21,942 bases of DNA from DATESZ01 sp035283845. GTDB lineage: Bacteria > Desulfobacterota > Syntrophia > Syntrophales > JACQWR01. Position numbers and translations under genes: made by a program. Within the stretch, counting starts at the first letter, position 1. Each line of letters begins with the position of its first letter. This document shows, piece after piece, positions 15,279-21,942 of this stretch. The stretch lies in contig DATESZ010000027.1 of the NCBI GenBank assembly GCA_035283845.1, forward strand, positions 1 to 21,942, given 5' to 3'. The notes under the pieces are model-generated. The model was given only the letters and a program-made list of their open reading frames with translations. It searched no databases and was not told the origin of the DNA.

Positions 15279-15316
15279 GAACCGTGAACCCTGGAACTGT
15301 GAACCTGAATAGTTAC
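15279..15316 (-). repeat. Right inverted-repeat arm of the mini-element
   Basis: Complementary to the left arm: the inner 12 bases are perfect and the outer 15 differ at one position. A ~11-base insertion relative to the left arm separates the blocks (4 bases there). The outer block covers the TAA of the convergent LolB-like gene at 15313-15315. Confidence 0.8.
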
Positions 15317-16113
15317 TTCCTATCCATGATTATAGCTCTGACGTCCACGGGGATGGGCAGATCAAACAGAGCATTATCCCCTTCTTTGCTGAACTCCATA
15401 TCGGAATAACGAACGATTATCGTGGAATTTTTTCCAGGTGATAAAATGGTTATTTGTTGGGGTAAGTCGATGTTTTCCACCATGCAATAGTCATCGTAAT
15501 ATACGGTATGGAGAATTTTGCCATCGGAGGCGAGGATCACAATTTCTTTTAGTCGGCCATTATTCCTGTCCATCGATAGTGTCAGGACTTTTTGATCATC
15601 CGAGAAGAAGTCTGCTCGGAGCTTCTCTCCTTCCACAGATTCCTTCCATCTGAGTTTTACGTCGGGTATCGGGGGAATGCCCATCATGATGGATAGCGCG
15701 TCGGCCGGGGACAGGTTTACGGGGAAAAAAAGACCAAAGTTTTCCCTCGATGGCCGGCCAAGATAAAATTCATTTTTCCCCGGTAGAAATACCTTCAAGG
15801 TGTCGTTGTTCATGGAAAGGAAAAGATCCGGAGGGCCGAAGAAAGGGATGGATTCGATCCTCATGAGAGACGGGCGCTTTAGCATCATTGCGACCTTTAT
15901 GGGGTATTTTTTACCGTCGTTGATTTCAATGCGGGCGATGGCCTTGAAAGTGTCTTTGATATGGTGCGCTTTAATAAATTTTTCCAAGGTGTCACGGGCC
16001 GATAAATCGTAATCGGTTCCTTTGGGAAGAGAGGTCGCTACCGGGGCGCAGCCGAAAAGCAGAAAAAAAATGCCTGGAATAAATTTGATTAACCTGTTTT
16101 TCACTGATGCCAT
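15313..16113 (-). CDS. LolA/LolB-like outer-membrane lipoprotein (DUF4292-like)
   Basis: A 266-aa predicted lipoprotein with lipobox LFGC (Cys22 from ATG 16113; a GTG three codons on would give a shorter n-region). The mature part has the spacing of a LolA/LolB-type half-open beta-barrel: strands such as KAIARIEINDG, PIKVAMMLKRPSLMRIES, then TLKVFLPGKNEFYLGRPS, a helix-rich lid region (~130-150) and paired strands to the end (ITILSPGKNSTIIVRYSD). Such proteins carry lipoproteins or other lipids across to the outer membrane; the substrate here is not known. It is the last gene of the minus-strand operon, 34 bases after the TPR gene, a pairing common in deltaproteobacteria to my knowledge. Its TAA is formed by the inverted-repeat end of the adjacent mini-element, so the native C-terminus may have been altered by insertion. 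Confidence 0.7.
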   Translation of the reverse strand: MASVKNRLIKFIPGIFFLLFGCAPVATSLPKGTDYDLSARDTLEKFIKAHHIKDTFKAIARIEINDGKKYPIKVAMMLKRPSLMRIESIPFFGPPDLFLSMNNDTLKVFLPGKNEFYLGRPSRENFGLFFPVNLSPADALSIMMGIPPIPDVKLRWKESVEGEKLRADFFSDDQKVLTLSMDRNNGRLKEIVILASDGKILHTVYYDDYCMVENIDLPQQITILSPGKNSTIIVRYSDMEFSKEGDNALFDLPIPVDVRAIIMDRK

Positions 16114-16147
16114 TCAATCCGACTATTTTTGATTTTTTATGTGTTCA

Positions 16148-17851
16148 TCATTCTCTGGTTTTTATTATGAGCTGGTCTATCTTTTGTTGGACCGCTTTGT
16201 TTCCGTGGTTCAGTTGCATGGCCTTTCTGTATGTCTCGACAGCCTCTGCGATCCGACCGGATTTCGTGTAGGCGTCACCAAGATGTTCAGTGATGGTAGC
16301 ATCGCCGGGGAGAACCGCCGCCGCTTCTTTCAGGTGCTTTATAGCCTGTTCTATCTTGTTTTGCCGGAAGTAGAGCCATCCCAGGCTGTCAAGCATATAT
16401 CCGTTCCCCGGCCTAAGTTCCAGGGCCTGTTTTATTAAAGCTTCCGCTTCTTCTAAATTGACCCCTTTGTCTGCGAAAGTGTATCCGATAAAATTCATGG
16501 CATCAGCGTTATCGCTGTCCAGTTGGATTACCATTCTCATCTCCCGAATACTTTCATCAAAACGTCCTGTTTTTTCGTAAAGCACGCCGAGACTGTAATG
16601 CAACTGGGCGCTTTGGGAAACCTGCAGACCTGTTTTTAATATTTCTTCCGCTTTCAAGAGTTCCTTCTTTTCCTCATAGAGAGAGGAAAGGATGATATAG
16701 AAATCCGGTGTATCCTTTCTGGTTTGAATAGCTGAAAGTAGATTGTCGATTGCTTCAGTAAGCCTGCCGCTGTTTTTCATAATTATGCTTATGCTCACAC
16801 GGGCATTTGGATAAAACTCAGACTCACCGGGTATCTTGTTCAGTTCCGCTATTGCCTCTAAGTAGTCTTTTTTCTCTTCATAAGCCGAACCAAGCAGATA
16901 CCTTAGCCTGTAATCGTCAGGATAGGATTTCAGCAGCGCCGTGAAGATTTGTATCGCCTTATCGTATTGATTTTTTTCCAGATAGAAAAGGCCCAGGGTA
17001 TAGTTGACTTCGCGGTTTCCCCTGTTCCATTCGAGAGTTTCCTTCAGTTCCCTTTCTGCTTCTTCCGGTCTTTTAATTTTTAACAGGAGATTGGCAAGTT
17101 TCAGCCTTACATTGACGCTGTGATGATTTAGCTTGATGTAGTTGCGGTATGTTTCTAAGGCGAGGGCGTTCCTCTCCTGTTTTTCATAGATGCCGGCGAG
17201 TTCAATGATTGCCTGTTCAAAAATGGGTCTTATGGCGATGGCGCTTTTATATTTTTCTTCGGCTTCGCCATATTGTTTCATTTCAGTCAATGTCCTGGCT
17301 GCATAGTAGTTTCCCATAATGTTGTCAGGATCAATGGCAAGGAGCGCCCTGAAAGAAGCAAGAGCCTTTTCGTAGTTCCTGGCGTCCACGTGAAGAATAC
17401 CTGCATAGAGGCGGGAAGCAATATTCTGCGGATCCATTTCGCTTGCTATATCGTATTCTCGGAGGGCTTTTTGATTATCCCTTGTGTTCATGTACAAACC
17501 GGCCAGCAGGAGGTGGGTGTCCACATCACTGCCGTTTTCGGCAAGCGACTTTTCACACAGAGAAATGGCTTTCTGATGGTAGCCCTTTTCACTGTAAAGG
17601 GCGGCGAGTTCCGTTGCTAAAAAGCCCGATTTAGAATCAAAACTCAGGGCTTTTTCCAGCTATGCGATGGCGTCATCGAGATTTCCGTTGAGGGCAAGGT
17701 GCACACCCAAGGAGTAGTGATAGGCGGCATTTAAGGGGTCGGAGACAACTTGTATCGCCACGTCTTTTTCTCTTTCCGGAGGTGGCACACATCCACAGAA
17801 AAAAAAGAACAGAATAATAAACAGATATTTTTTCCTAAGAGGATTTTTCAT
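16148..17851 (-). pseudogene. TPR-repeat lipoprotein interrupted by one in-frame TAG
   Basis: Translated through, this is a 567-residue TPR protein. Start ATG 17851 lies 10 bases after the deacetylase stop, with AAAGAG upstream; the earlier ATG 17893 would overlap that gene. A signal peptide with Cys-Gly-Cys at residues ~19-21 suggests a lipoprotein. About 14-15 TPR motifs follow to the end, matching tandem 34-residue units (A at 20, A at 27, P at 32). Codon 64 (17660-17662) is TAG, placed in the helix DDAIA-TAG-LEKAL of the first repeat, at the usually variable TPR position 23. Both halves are in the same frame, the 45 codons after it are fully TPR-like, and no other damage is visible. CAG, TAC, TAT, GAG or AAG would each be one change away. 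The downstream part has only a poor GTG start at 17524. Either a young pseudogene, a base error, or read-through. Confidence 0.85.
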
Positions 17852-17861
17852 AAAATCTCTT

Positions 17862-18749
17862 TTATTCCTTACTGTTAATGTTTTCTGATTCACCGATTGT
17901 ATTCACCATTTCCGTAAGAGGTACAACAGTGATGCCCATTGATTTGATAATAGGGACGGCTTTCCTTAGCGCCTTGACGGTTTCCGGATAGGGATGCCCG
18001 ATTATAACAGCGGTGCCCCTATCGTGTTTTTCCAAGTAGCCGACAAAATTTTTGAAAATTATCTCCTCATCCTGATCATTATCGATAAATAATTTTCTGG
18101 AAGCGTACCTTATCTTCGTTTTTTTCGCCACCCTTTCCGCCCGCGAATCGGGCGTGGTGCGACTATCAATAAAGAAGAGCCCTCTTTCTTTCAATTCCTG
18201 GAGGACGATATTAAGTTTTTCCTCATCCTCCATGAAGGCCGAACCCATGTGGTTATTAACCCCCACGACATAGGGGACGGCATTAAGGTCTTTTTCCAGA
18301 TGCTGCCTGATCTCTGAATCTTGCATCCACCTGAAAAGCGCCCCCGTACCCGGGTTTTTGTTCGAGTCGTGCGGTTCCATGGGAAGATGAAGCAGTATCT
18401 CCCGCTCAGCACCGTGGATTATTTCTGCGGCATCTACAGAGCGGGGGCAGTGGGGCAGAATAGCGAAGGCGATAGGAGCATCAATCTTCAGTAATTCCTT
18501 AAGAGACGAAAGGTTATAGCCGATGTCATCAATTATAACCGATATTTTCCCCCCCGTCCTGTCTTTGGGGGGCACGACCTGTTCCGGCGCCTTTGCGGTA
18601 AAGGATCCATCCTGATAAGAGGTGCCCTCTTCCTTTTCCTTAAGAGGGCTTCTCCCAATTTCTTTGGAAGGGCCGAAAAATATATAATATGCCGTAATCA
18701 GAGTAACTATTACAACGATGAAAACAGTCAGTCCCTTGATAAATTTCAT
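17862..18749 (-). CDS. Divergent polysaccharide deacetylase (YibQ-type)
   Basis: A 295-aa protein of the divergent polysaccharide deacetylase family, a NodB-like barrel. ATG 18749 follows GGAAGG. One N-terminal transmembrane helix (~6-25) tethers it to the inner membrane facing the periplasm; a charged, Pro-containing stalk (~30-66) precedes the catalytic-fold domain (~67-285). Visible family motifs are SVIIDDIGYN with paired Asp74/75, AILPHC, LLHLPMEPHD with His121, NNHMGSAF and FIDSRTT. The substrate is not established; members next to ctpA are thought to act on septal peptidoglycan or related glycans. It sits 59 bases after ctpA and 10 bases before the TPR lipoprotein in one operon. Confidence 0.87.
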   Translation of the reverse strand: MKFIKGLTVFIVVIVTLITAYYIFFGPSKEIGRSPLKEKEEGTSYQDGSFTAKAPEQVVPPKDRTGGKISVIIDDIGYNLSSLKELLKIDAPIAFAILPHCPRSVDAAEIIHGAEREILLHLPMEPHDSNKNPGTGALFRWMQDSEIRQHLEKDLNAVPYVVGVNNHMGSAFMEDEEKLNIVLQELKERGLFFIDSRTTPDSRAERVAKKTKIRYASRKLFIDNDQDEEIIFKNFVGYLEKHDRGTAVIIGHPYPETVKALRKAVPIIKSMGITVVPLTEMVNTIGESENINSKE

Positions 18750-18808
18750 GCCTTCCGTATTTGATAAAACGCAACGAGGAGATAGGTCTTGGACTTTTTA
18801 CGGCGCTG

Positions 18809-20125
18809 TCAGGATTTTATAGTTTTTTTGAATATATCCCAACTCTTTAAGATATCGATAGCGCTTTTTAACTGATTATCCCGCACCAATTCTTCCGGTT
18901 CATCGTCTTCCTTTTCCTTTAGCTGTTCTTCATTATTTTTGGACTCGTTTTCTTTCGGGGATAGCATATGTCCCTTAAGATCACGCTCCCTTATCCCTGC
19001 TTCCGGGGACGTTTTGGTTTCTGCCGGCGCCACATATTTAACTATGATGTCAGGTGTGATGCCTTCCGCCTGGATCGAACGGCCTTTAGGAGTGTAGTAT
19101 TTTGCCGTGGTTAATTTCAGGGCGGAGCCGCCTTCCAGAGGGATTATGGTCTGTACGGAACCTTTGCCAAAGGTCCGGGTCCCCACAATCAAGGCCCGCC
19201 CGGTGTCCTGAAGGGCGCCGGACACTATTTCCGCAGCGCTGGCCGTTCCTTGATTGACAAGAACAACAATCGGACAGGCAGGTTCGTCACCGTCTTTCCT
19301 GGCGACAGCTTTGCTTTCCATGCCTTTAGTTCTTCCCCTGGTGGAAACTATTTCCCCTGATTTCATAAAAACATCAGATACTTCGATGGCCTGGGTCAGC
19401 AGGCCTCCGGGGTTGTTCCGCATATCAAGGACGAGCCCTTTTAAGGGGTTGGTTTTTTCCACGAGCTCATGAAGCGTTTTTTTCAGGTCTTCCGTAGTTC
19501 TTTCCTGGAAAGCCGCTAATCTTATATAACCGATATTTTTATCAAAAATCTTTGACTTGACGCTCTTTACCTTGATCATGTCACGGATCAGCACAAAATC
19601 CCTGGGTTTTGTCTCATTTTCCCGTATGATGGTAAGCGTGACTTTTGTATCACTTTTTCCCCGAAGCTTTTTTACTGCTTCCGTAATGGTTATGTCTTTC
19701 GTGGGCTGTCCATCAATCATTAAGATCTGATCCCCGGCCTTGATGCCCGCCTTAAAGGCGGGGGTGTCTTCAATAGGCGAAACAACGGTCAGGATATCCT
19801 TCTGGATGGTGATCTCAATGCCTATTCCTCCGAAACTTCCCCGCGTGTCAACTTCGAGTTCCTTGTACATATCGGCCGTCATGAAGCTGCTGTGAGGATC
19901 CAGAGATTTTATCATTCCGTTGATCGCTCCTTTGATGAGGCTTTCGACGTCCACATCCTCTGCGTAGTTCTTTTCAACTATATTGAGGACCTCATTAAAG
20001 GTTTTGAGGGCATTGTAGGCGCTTTTATCAAGTGCGGCAACCTGACTGTCACTGTATACAAACAGGGCGACAAGCATAACCAGTGAAAGCGACATGACCC
20101 ATTTCTTGCGCAAGAACATATTCAT
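18809..20125 (-). CDS. ctpA: C-terminal processing peptidase CtpA (S41 family)
   Basis: Periplasmic serine protease with a Ser-Lys dyad, 438 aa. ATG 20125 has GGGAGG eight bases upstream. The signal/anchor helix is ~10-30; N-terminal helical region ~35-90; PDZ domain ~95-180 (GGIGIEITIQKD; AGIKAGDQILMIDG); the protease core then holds S296 in QGTASAAE and K321 in RTFGKGSVQ, both in the expected places, with LDMRNNPGGLL at 233-243. The tail (~370-438) is acidic, Glu/Lys-rich and probably disordered. In Proteobacteria Ctp proteases degrade or trim peptidoglycan hydrolases, often with a TPR lipoprotein adaptor; a TPR lipoprotein lies two genes downstream here, although it is interrupted. The 133-bp gap upstream shows no clear promoter. 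Confidence 0.95.
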   Translation of the reverse strand: MNMFLRKKWVMSLSLVMLVALFVYSDSQVAALDKSAYNALKTFNEVLNIVEKNYAEDVDVESLIKGAINGMIKSLDPHSSFMTADMYKELEVDTRGSFGGIGIEITIQKDILTVVSPIEDTPAFKAGIKAGDQILMIDGQPTKDITITEAVKKLRGKSDTKVTLTIIRENETKPRDFVLIRDMIKVKSVKSKIFDKNIGYIRLAAFQERTTEDLKKTLHELVEKTNPLKGLVLDMRNNPGGLLTQAIEVSDVFMKSGEIVSTRGRTKGMESKAVARKDGDEPACPIVVLVNQGTASAAEIVSGALQDTGRALIVGTRTFGKGSVQTIIPLEGGSALKLTTAKYYTPKGRSIQAEGITPDIIVKYVAPAETKTSPEAGIRERDLKGHMLSPKENESKNNEEQLKEKEDDEPEELVRDNQLKSAIDILKSWDIFKKTIKS

Positions 20126-20258
20126 TGAAACCTCCCGGAAACAATCTATTGATCGAATGTATTTATCTTAAGAGGATATCACCTTTTTCATTACAATTTC
20201 CACAATTTTTTCGACGAAGCGGTAGAAGACCCTTTTACATTCTATCCGCCTTAAGCGG

Positions 20259-21623
20259 TTATGATTTGCCTTCTGCTTTTTCGGGGGATAAAATTACGGG
20301 ACCCGCGGGTGGCGGCCAGATCAGTGTCATTCCCAATATGCTGGAGAGGGAAGCGTCATGGCTTTTATCATGACGGAGTTCCCGCCCCGGATTAAGCGTG
20401 GTTATTGCCGCCCTGCCGACAACCTTTTTACCGGTTTTCCCTCTCATGTCCACGGTTTTTACGCTCCAGAAATTGTGAAACACAAGGGGGTGACCGTTCC
20501 GTTCTCCTATGTAGAGCATTATATGGCTTTTAAGCCAGATAAGGGTGAAATAAGGGATGCCCTGTTTCAGAATCATCCCTTCCTTTTCTTCGGGGGATAA
20601 ATTTTTTAAGTTGATCAGGGCGCCCGTCATGGTTGCCTGATGGCCGGAATTTCTCGGCAGCCATATCCCGAAGGGAGCAAACATGTCCATAAGCGTGGAA
20701 GAACAATCCCGCCGTTGATCCAAACCGCCCCACCCGTAAGGTGTATTCATCAGTTCGTTAGCCACCTTAGCCATATTATCGGCGGTCAGTTTCAATGGTT
20801 TGGCCGTCGCCGTTTCCCGGGAAAGAGCAACTTCCTTCGTTACTGCCATTCCCCTTTTGTCGGCTGTGGCAATCAGGATGTGCATGGTTTTGGCGTCTTC
20901 TCCTGTCTTCGGAAAGAATGAACCAAGCGGAGCATTGAAAAGAACCTCCCCATCTTCGCCGCGTATGGACGTTTTATCTTTTATGATCGTTGCGTAAGAG
21001 GCGCTTTCCCATTGCTTTATGAAATCGGCATCCACCGGCGCTATATGTCTTGCAGGTATCCATCCCATGGCGTAATGCGTTTCCGCCAGCACCCATTTTT
21101 TATCGCCTGAGACATGAGATACAAAAACCGGCGTATTGGCGGCGACGCCAGAATTTTGCATGTTATCGAATGGGAAAGCGCTATTCCTGGGATTGCTCAG
21201 ATGGGCGTCGGAGGTGGGAAGCACCCGTAAATCCGTATTCTGTAACGTAATGGCCGGAAATTTTTCCTGAGGATAATGTTCGAGCCGGGCATTGATAGTA
21301 AGTTTTCTTATCCATGATCTGGAATGCTTCTTCCCGTTTCTTCCGTACCCCCGATATTTTCCGTATTTATCGAATTCCCACTGTACTTCATCTATAGTGT
21401 AACGGGAAGTTTTCAGATGCCAGGGAGAAAAGAACATCTCGTTGTGAAAGAAGTCCGACTTCTTTTGCAATTCCGGGTCAAGACGGCTGAATGCTTCTGT
21501 CTGCCGTTCTGTGAAAGTCCGGTGATCCTGGCTGATGTCCCTTAGGTCTTTTATCTCTGGTATCGCGGTAAATCCCGATAGGATCATAACCGCAATCAGA
21601 ACGAAAAATATTCTTTTGTCCAA
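20259..21623 (-). CDS. SH3-domain NlpC/P60 peptidoglycan endopeptidase
   Basis: A 454-aa periplasmic cysteine peptidase expected to cut the peptide stems of peptidoglycan. TTG 21623 is the start (AGG 7-9 bases upstream), followed by a signal peptide ~1-20. An N-terminal stabilising region (~30-105), two bacterial SH3-type domains (~120-195 with MGWIPARHI, and ~200-275), then the NlpC/P60 domain (~280-410). The catalytic set is Cys307 in RRDCSST, His367 in KSHIMLYIG and His383 in VFHNFW; all present. The domain plan matches the SH3b1-SH3b2-NlpC/P60 family known from anaerobes and Desulfovibrio-type bacteria. It stands first in the operon where many deltaproteobacteria, as I recall, have a LytM/EnvC hydrolase before ctpA. 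The Pro-rich tail after residue 435 is unusual and its role is unknown. Confidence 0.9.
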   Translation of the reverse strand: MDKRIFFVLIAVMILSGFTAIPEIKDLRDISQDHRTFTERQTEAFSRLDPELQKKSDFFHNEMFFSPWHLKTSRYTIDEVQWEFDKYGKYRGYGRNGKKHSRSWIRKLTINARLEHYPQEKFPAITLQNTDLRVLPTSDAHLSNPRNSAFPFDNMQNSGVAANTPVFVSHVSGDKKWVLAETHYAMGWIPARHIAPVDADFIKQWESASYATIIKDKTSIRGEDGEVLFNAPLGSFFPKTGEDAKTMHILIATADKRGMAVTKEVALSRETATAKPLKLTADNMAKVANELMNTPYGWGGLDQRRDCSSTLMDMFAPFGIWLPRNSGHQATMTGALINLKNLSPEEKEGMILKQGIPYFTLIWLKSHIMLYIGERNGHPLVFHNFWSVKTVDMRGKTGKKVVGRAAITTLNPGRELRHDKSHDASLSSILGMTLIWPPPAGPVILSPEKAEGKS

Positions 21624-21683
21624 TCTATTACCTAAAAAATGCCTTCGATTGAAAGTCGCGTAGTTTTAACGCGCATATTATGA

Positions 21684-21710
21684 TTTATACCCAAGCCGGG
21701 GCATTGGCAA
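21684..21710 (-). promoter_or_regulatory. Candidate promoter of the nlpC-ctpA envelope operon
   Basis: On the minus strand TTGCCA (complement of 21705-21710, 5/6 of the -35 consensus) is followed after 15 bases by TATAAA (complement of 21684-21689, 5/6 of the -10). The spacing is short; a second -10-like CATAAT lies just downstream. It directly follows the cold-shock gene terminator, as expected for a new transcription unit. Confidence 0.35.
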
Positions 21711-21713
21711 AAT

Positions 21714-21738
21714 AAAAAAGGCACCCCGGCGCCTTTTT
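21714..21738 (-). terminator. Intrinsic terminator of the cold-shock gene
   Basis: On the minus strand AAAAAGGCGCC pairs with GGTGCCTTTTT (one G-T pair) around a tiny GG-containing loop, and the T-run continues into TATTTT. It lies 38 bases after the cold-shock stop codon. The A-run and T-run on both sides make it potentially bidirectional. Confidence 0.85.
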
Positions 21739-21776
21739 CAGGTATCGGAATGCCATTTTATTTCATGCAGATAAAC

Positions 21777-21942
21777 CTATATGGGCTTTACGTTTTCTGC
21801 TGCCGGGCCTTTTTTGCCCTGCGCAATGTCGAAACTGACGCGCTGACCCTCGTTTAACGTCTTGAAACCACCGGCCTGAATTGCACTGTAATGAACAAAC
21901 ACATCGCCGCCCTCATCCTTTTCGATGAAGCCGAAGCCTTTT
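21777..21942 (-). CDS. csp: Cold-shock domain protein (5' end outside window)
   Basis: The last ~54 residues of a CspA-type single-stranded nucleic-acid-binding protein. RNP1 (KGFGFI, at the very edge of the window) and RNP2 (VFVHYSAI) are both present, and the end reads AENVKPI then TAG. Only the first ~12 residues are missing, for a usual size near 66 aa. It acts as an RNA chaperone, not necessarily cold-induced. Monocistronic, with its own intrinsic terminator. Confidence 0.95.
   Translation of the reverse strand, partial: KGFGFIEKDEGGDVFVHYSAIQAGGFKTLNEGQRVSFDIAQGKKGPAAENVKPI

Larger units (their letters stand above)
15152..15316 (-). mobile_element. Intervening-sequence-like mini-element with inverted-repeat ends
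   Basis: A 165-bp unit fills the gap between two convergent genes. Its ends are inverted copies: GTAACTACTCAGGTT (15152-15166) against the complement of 15302-15316 (14 of 15 match), and, further in, GGTTCACGGTTC (15171-15182) against 15279-15290 (perfect 12). Inside, on the minus strand, lies the first part of a four-helix-bundle (S23-type) protein gene. Inverted ends around such a gene are the layout of intervening sequences found in bacterial 23S rRNA genes, but this copy is intergenic. It looks like an internally deleted, MITE-like derivative. As RNA it would fold into a long hairpin and could terminate or protect both convergent messages. Its right end supplies the stop codon of the LolB-like gene. 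Confidence 0.6.

Noticed and set aside
15152..15316. CRISPR array or ordinary Rho-independent terminator
   Set aside because: The short GGTTCAC units are contiguous without spacers of even length, and the arms lack a following T-run; inverted ends with a coding fragment inside fit a mini-element better.
17524..17660. Programmed frameshift in the TPR gene
   Set aside because: Both sides of the interruption are in the same frame, so the event is a single stop codon and not a shift.
17660..17662. Genome-wide reassignment of TAG
   Set aside because: TAG ends pilO, pal, cpoB and the cold-shock gene at the lengths expected for their families, so it works as a stop here.

Overview
The window looks like a chromosomal stretch from a Gram-negative bacterium of the deltaproteobacterial type (Desulfobacterota, perhaps Syntrophia-like). 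This is inferred from the gene content: a type IV pilus/secretin inner-membrane set, a complete Tol-Pal operon, and a CtpA + divergent polysaccharide deacetylase + TPR lipoprotein + LolB-like lipoprotein string. No rRNA or tRNA is present to test the placement. By eye, the left third (pilus genes) is richer in G+C than the Tol-Pal and right-hand part.

Layout, left to right. (1) 1-1512: the 3' part of an NHL-repeat beta-propeller gene, cut by the window edge, converging on (2) a GAF-class III adenylate cyclase on the minus strand (1572-3194). (3) 3372-7503: pilM-pilN-pilO-pilP-secretin, tightly packed, forming the inner-membrane platform and outer-membrane ring of a type IV pilus or type II secretion-like machine. 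It is followed by (4) a large Ig-like-repeat lipoprotein (7565-9925) with EF-hand-like acidic loops. (5) 10078-15143: tolQ-tolR-tolA-tolB-pal-cpoB, the complete proton-motive-force-driven envelope constriction system. (6) 15152-15316: a 165-bp hairpin-ended mini-element carrying the first ~24 codons of a four-helix-bundle (S23/IVS-type) protein gene. (7) A minus-strand envelope operon read from 21623 to 15313: NlpC/P60 endopeptidase with SH3 domains, CtpA S41 protease, divergent polysaccharide deacetylase, a TPR lipoprotein interrupted by an in-frame amber codon, and a LolB-like lipoprotein. (8) At the right edge, the 3' part of a cold-shock protein gene with a clear intrinsic terminator.

Taken together this is mostly cell-envelope biology: peptidoglycan remodelling (NlpC/P60, CtpA, deacetylase), outer-membrane tethering and constriction (Tol-Pal, CpoB), lipoprotein or lipid handling (LolB-like), and a surface machine (Pil set plus Ig lipoprotein). 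The two least ordinary things are the intervening-sequence-like mini-element lying between two convergent genes, and the single TAG inside the TPR lipoprotein whose reading frame is otherwise intact.
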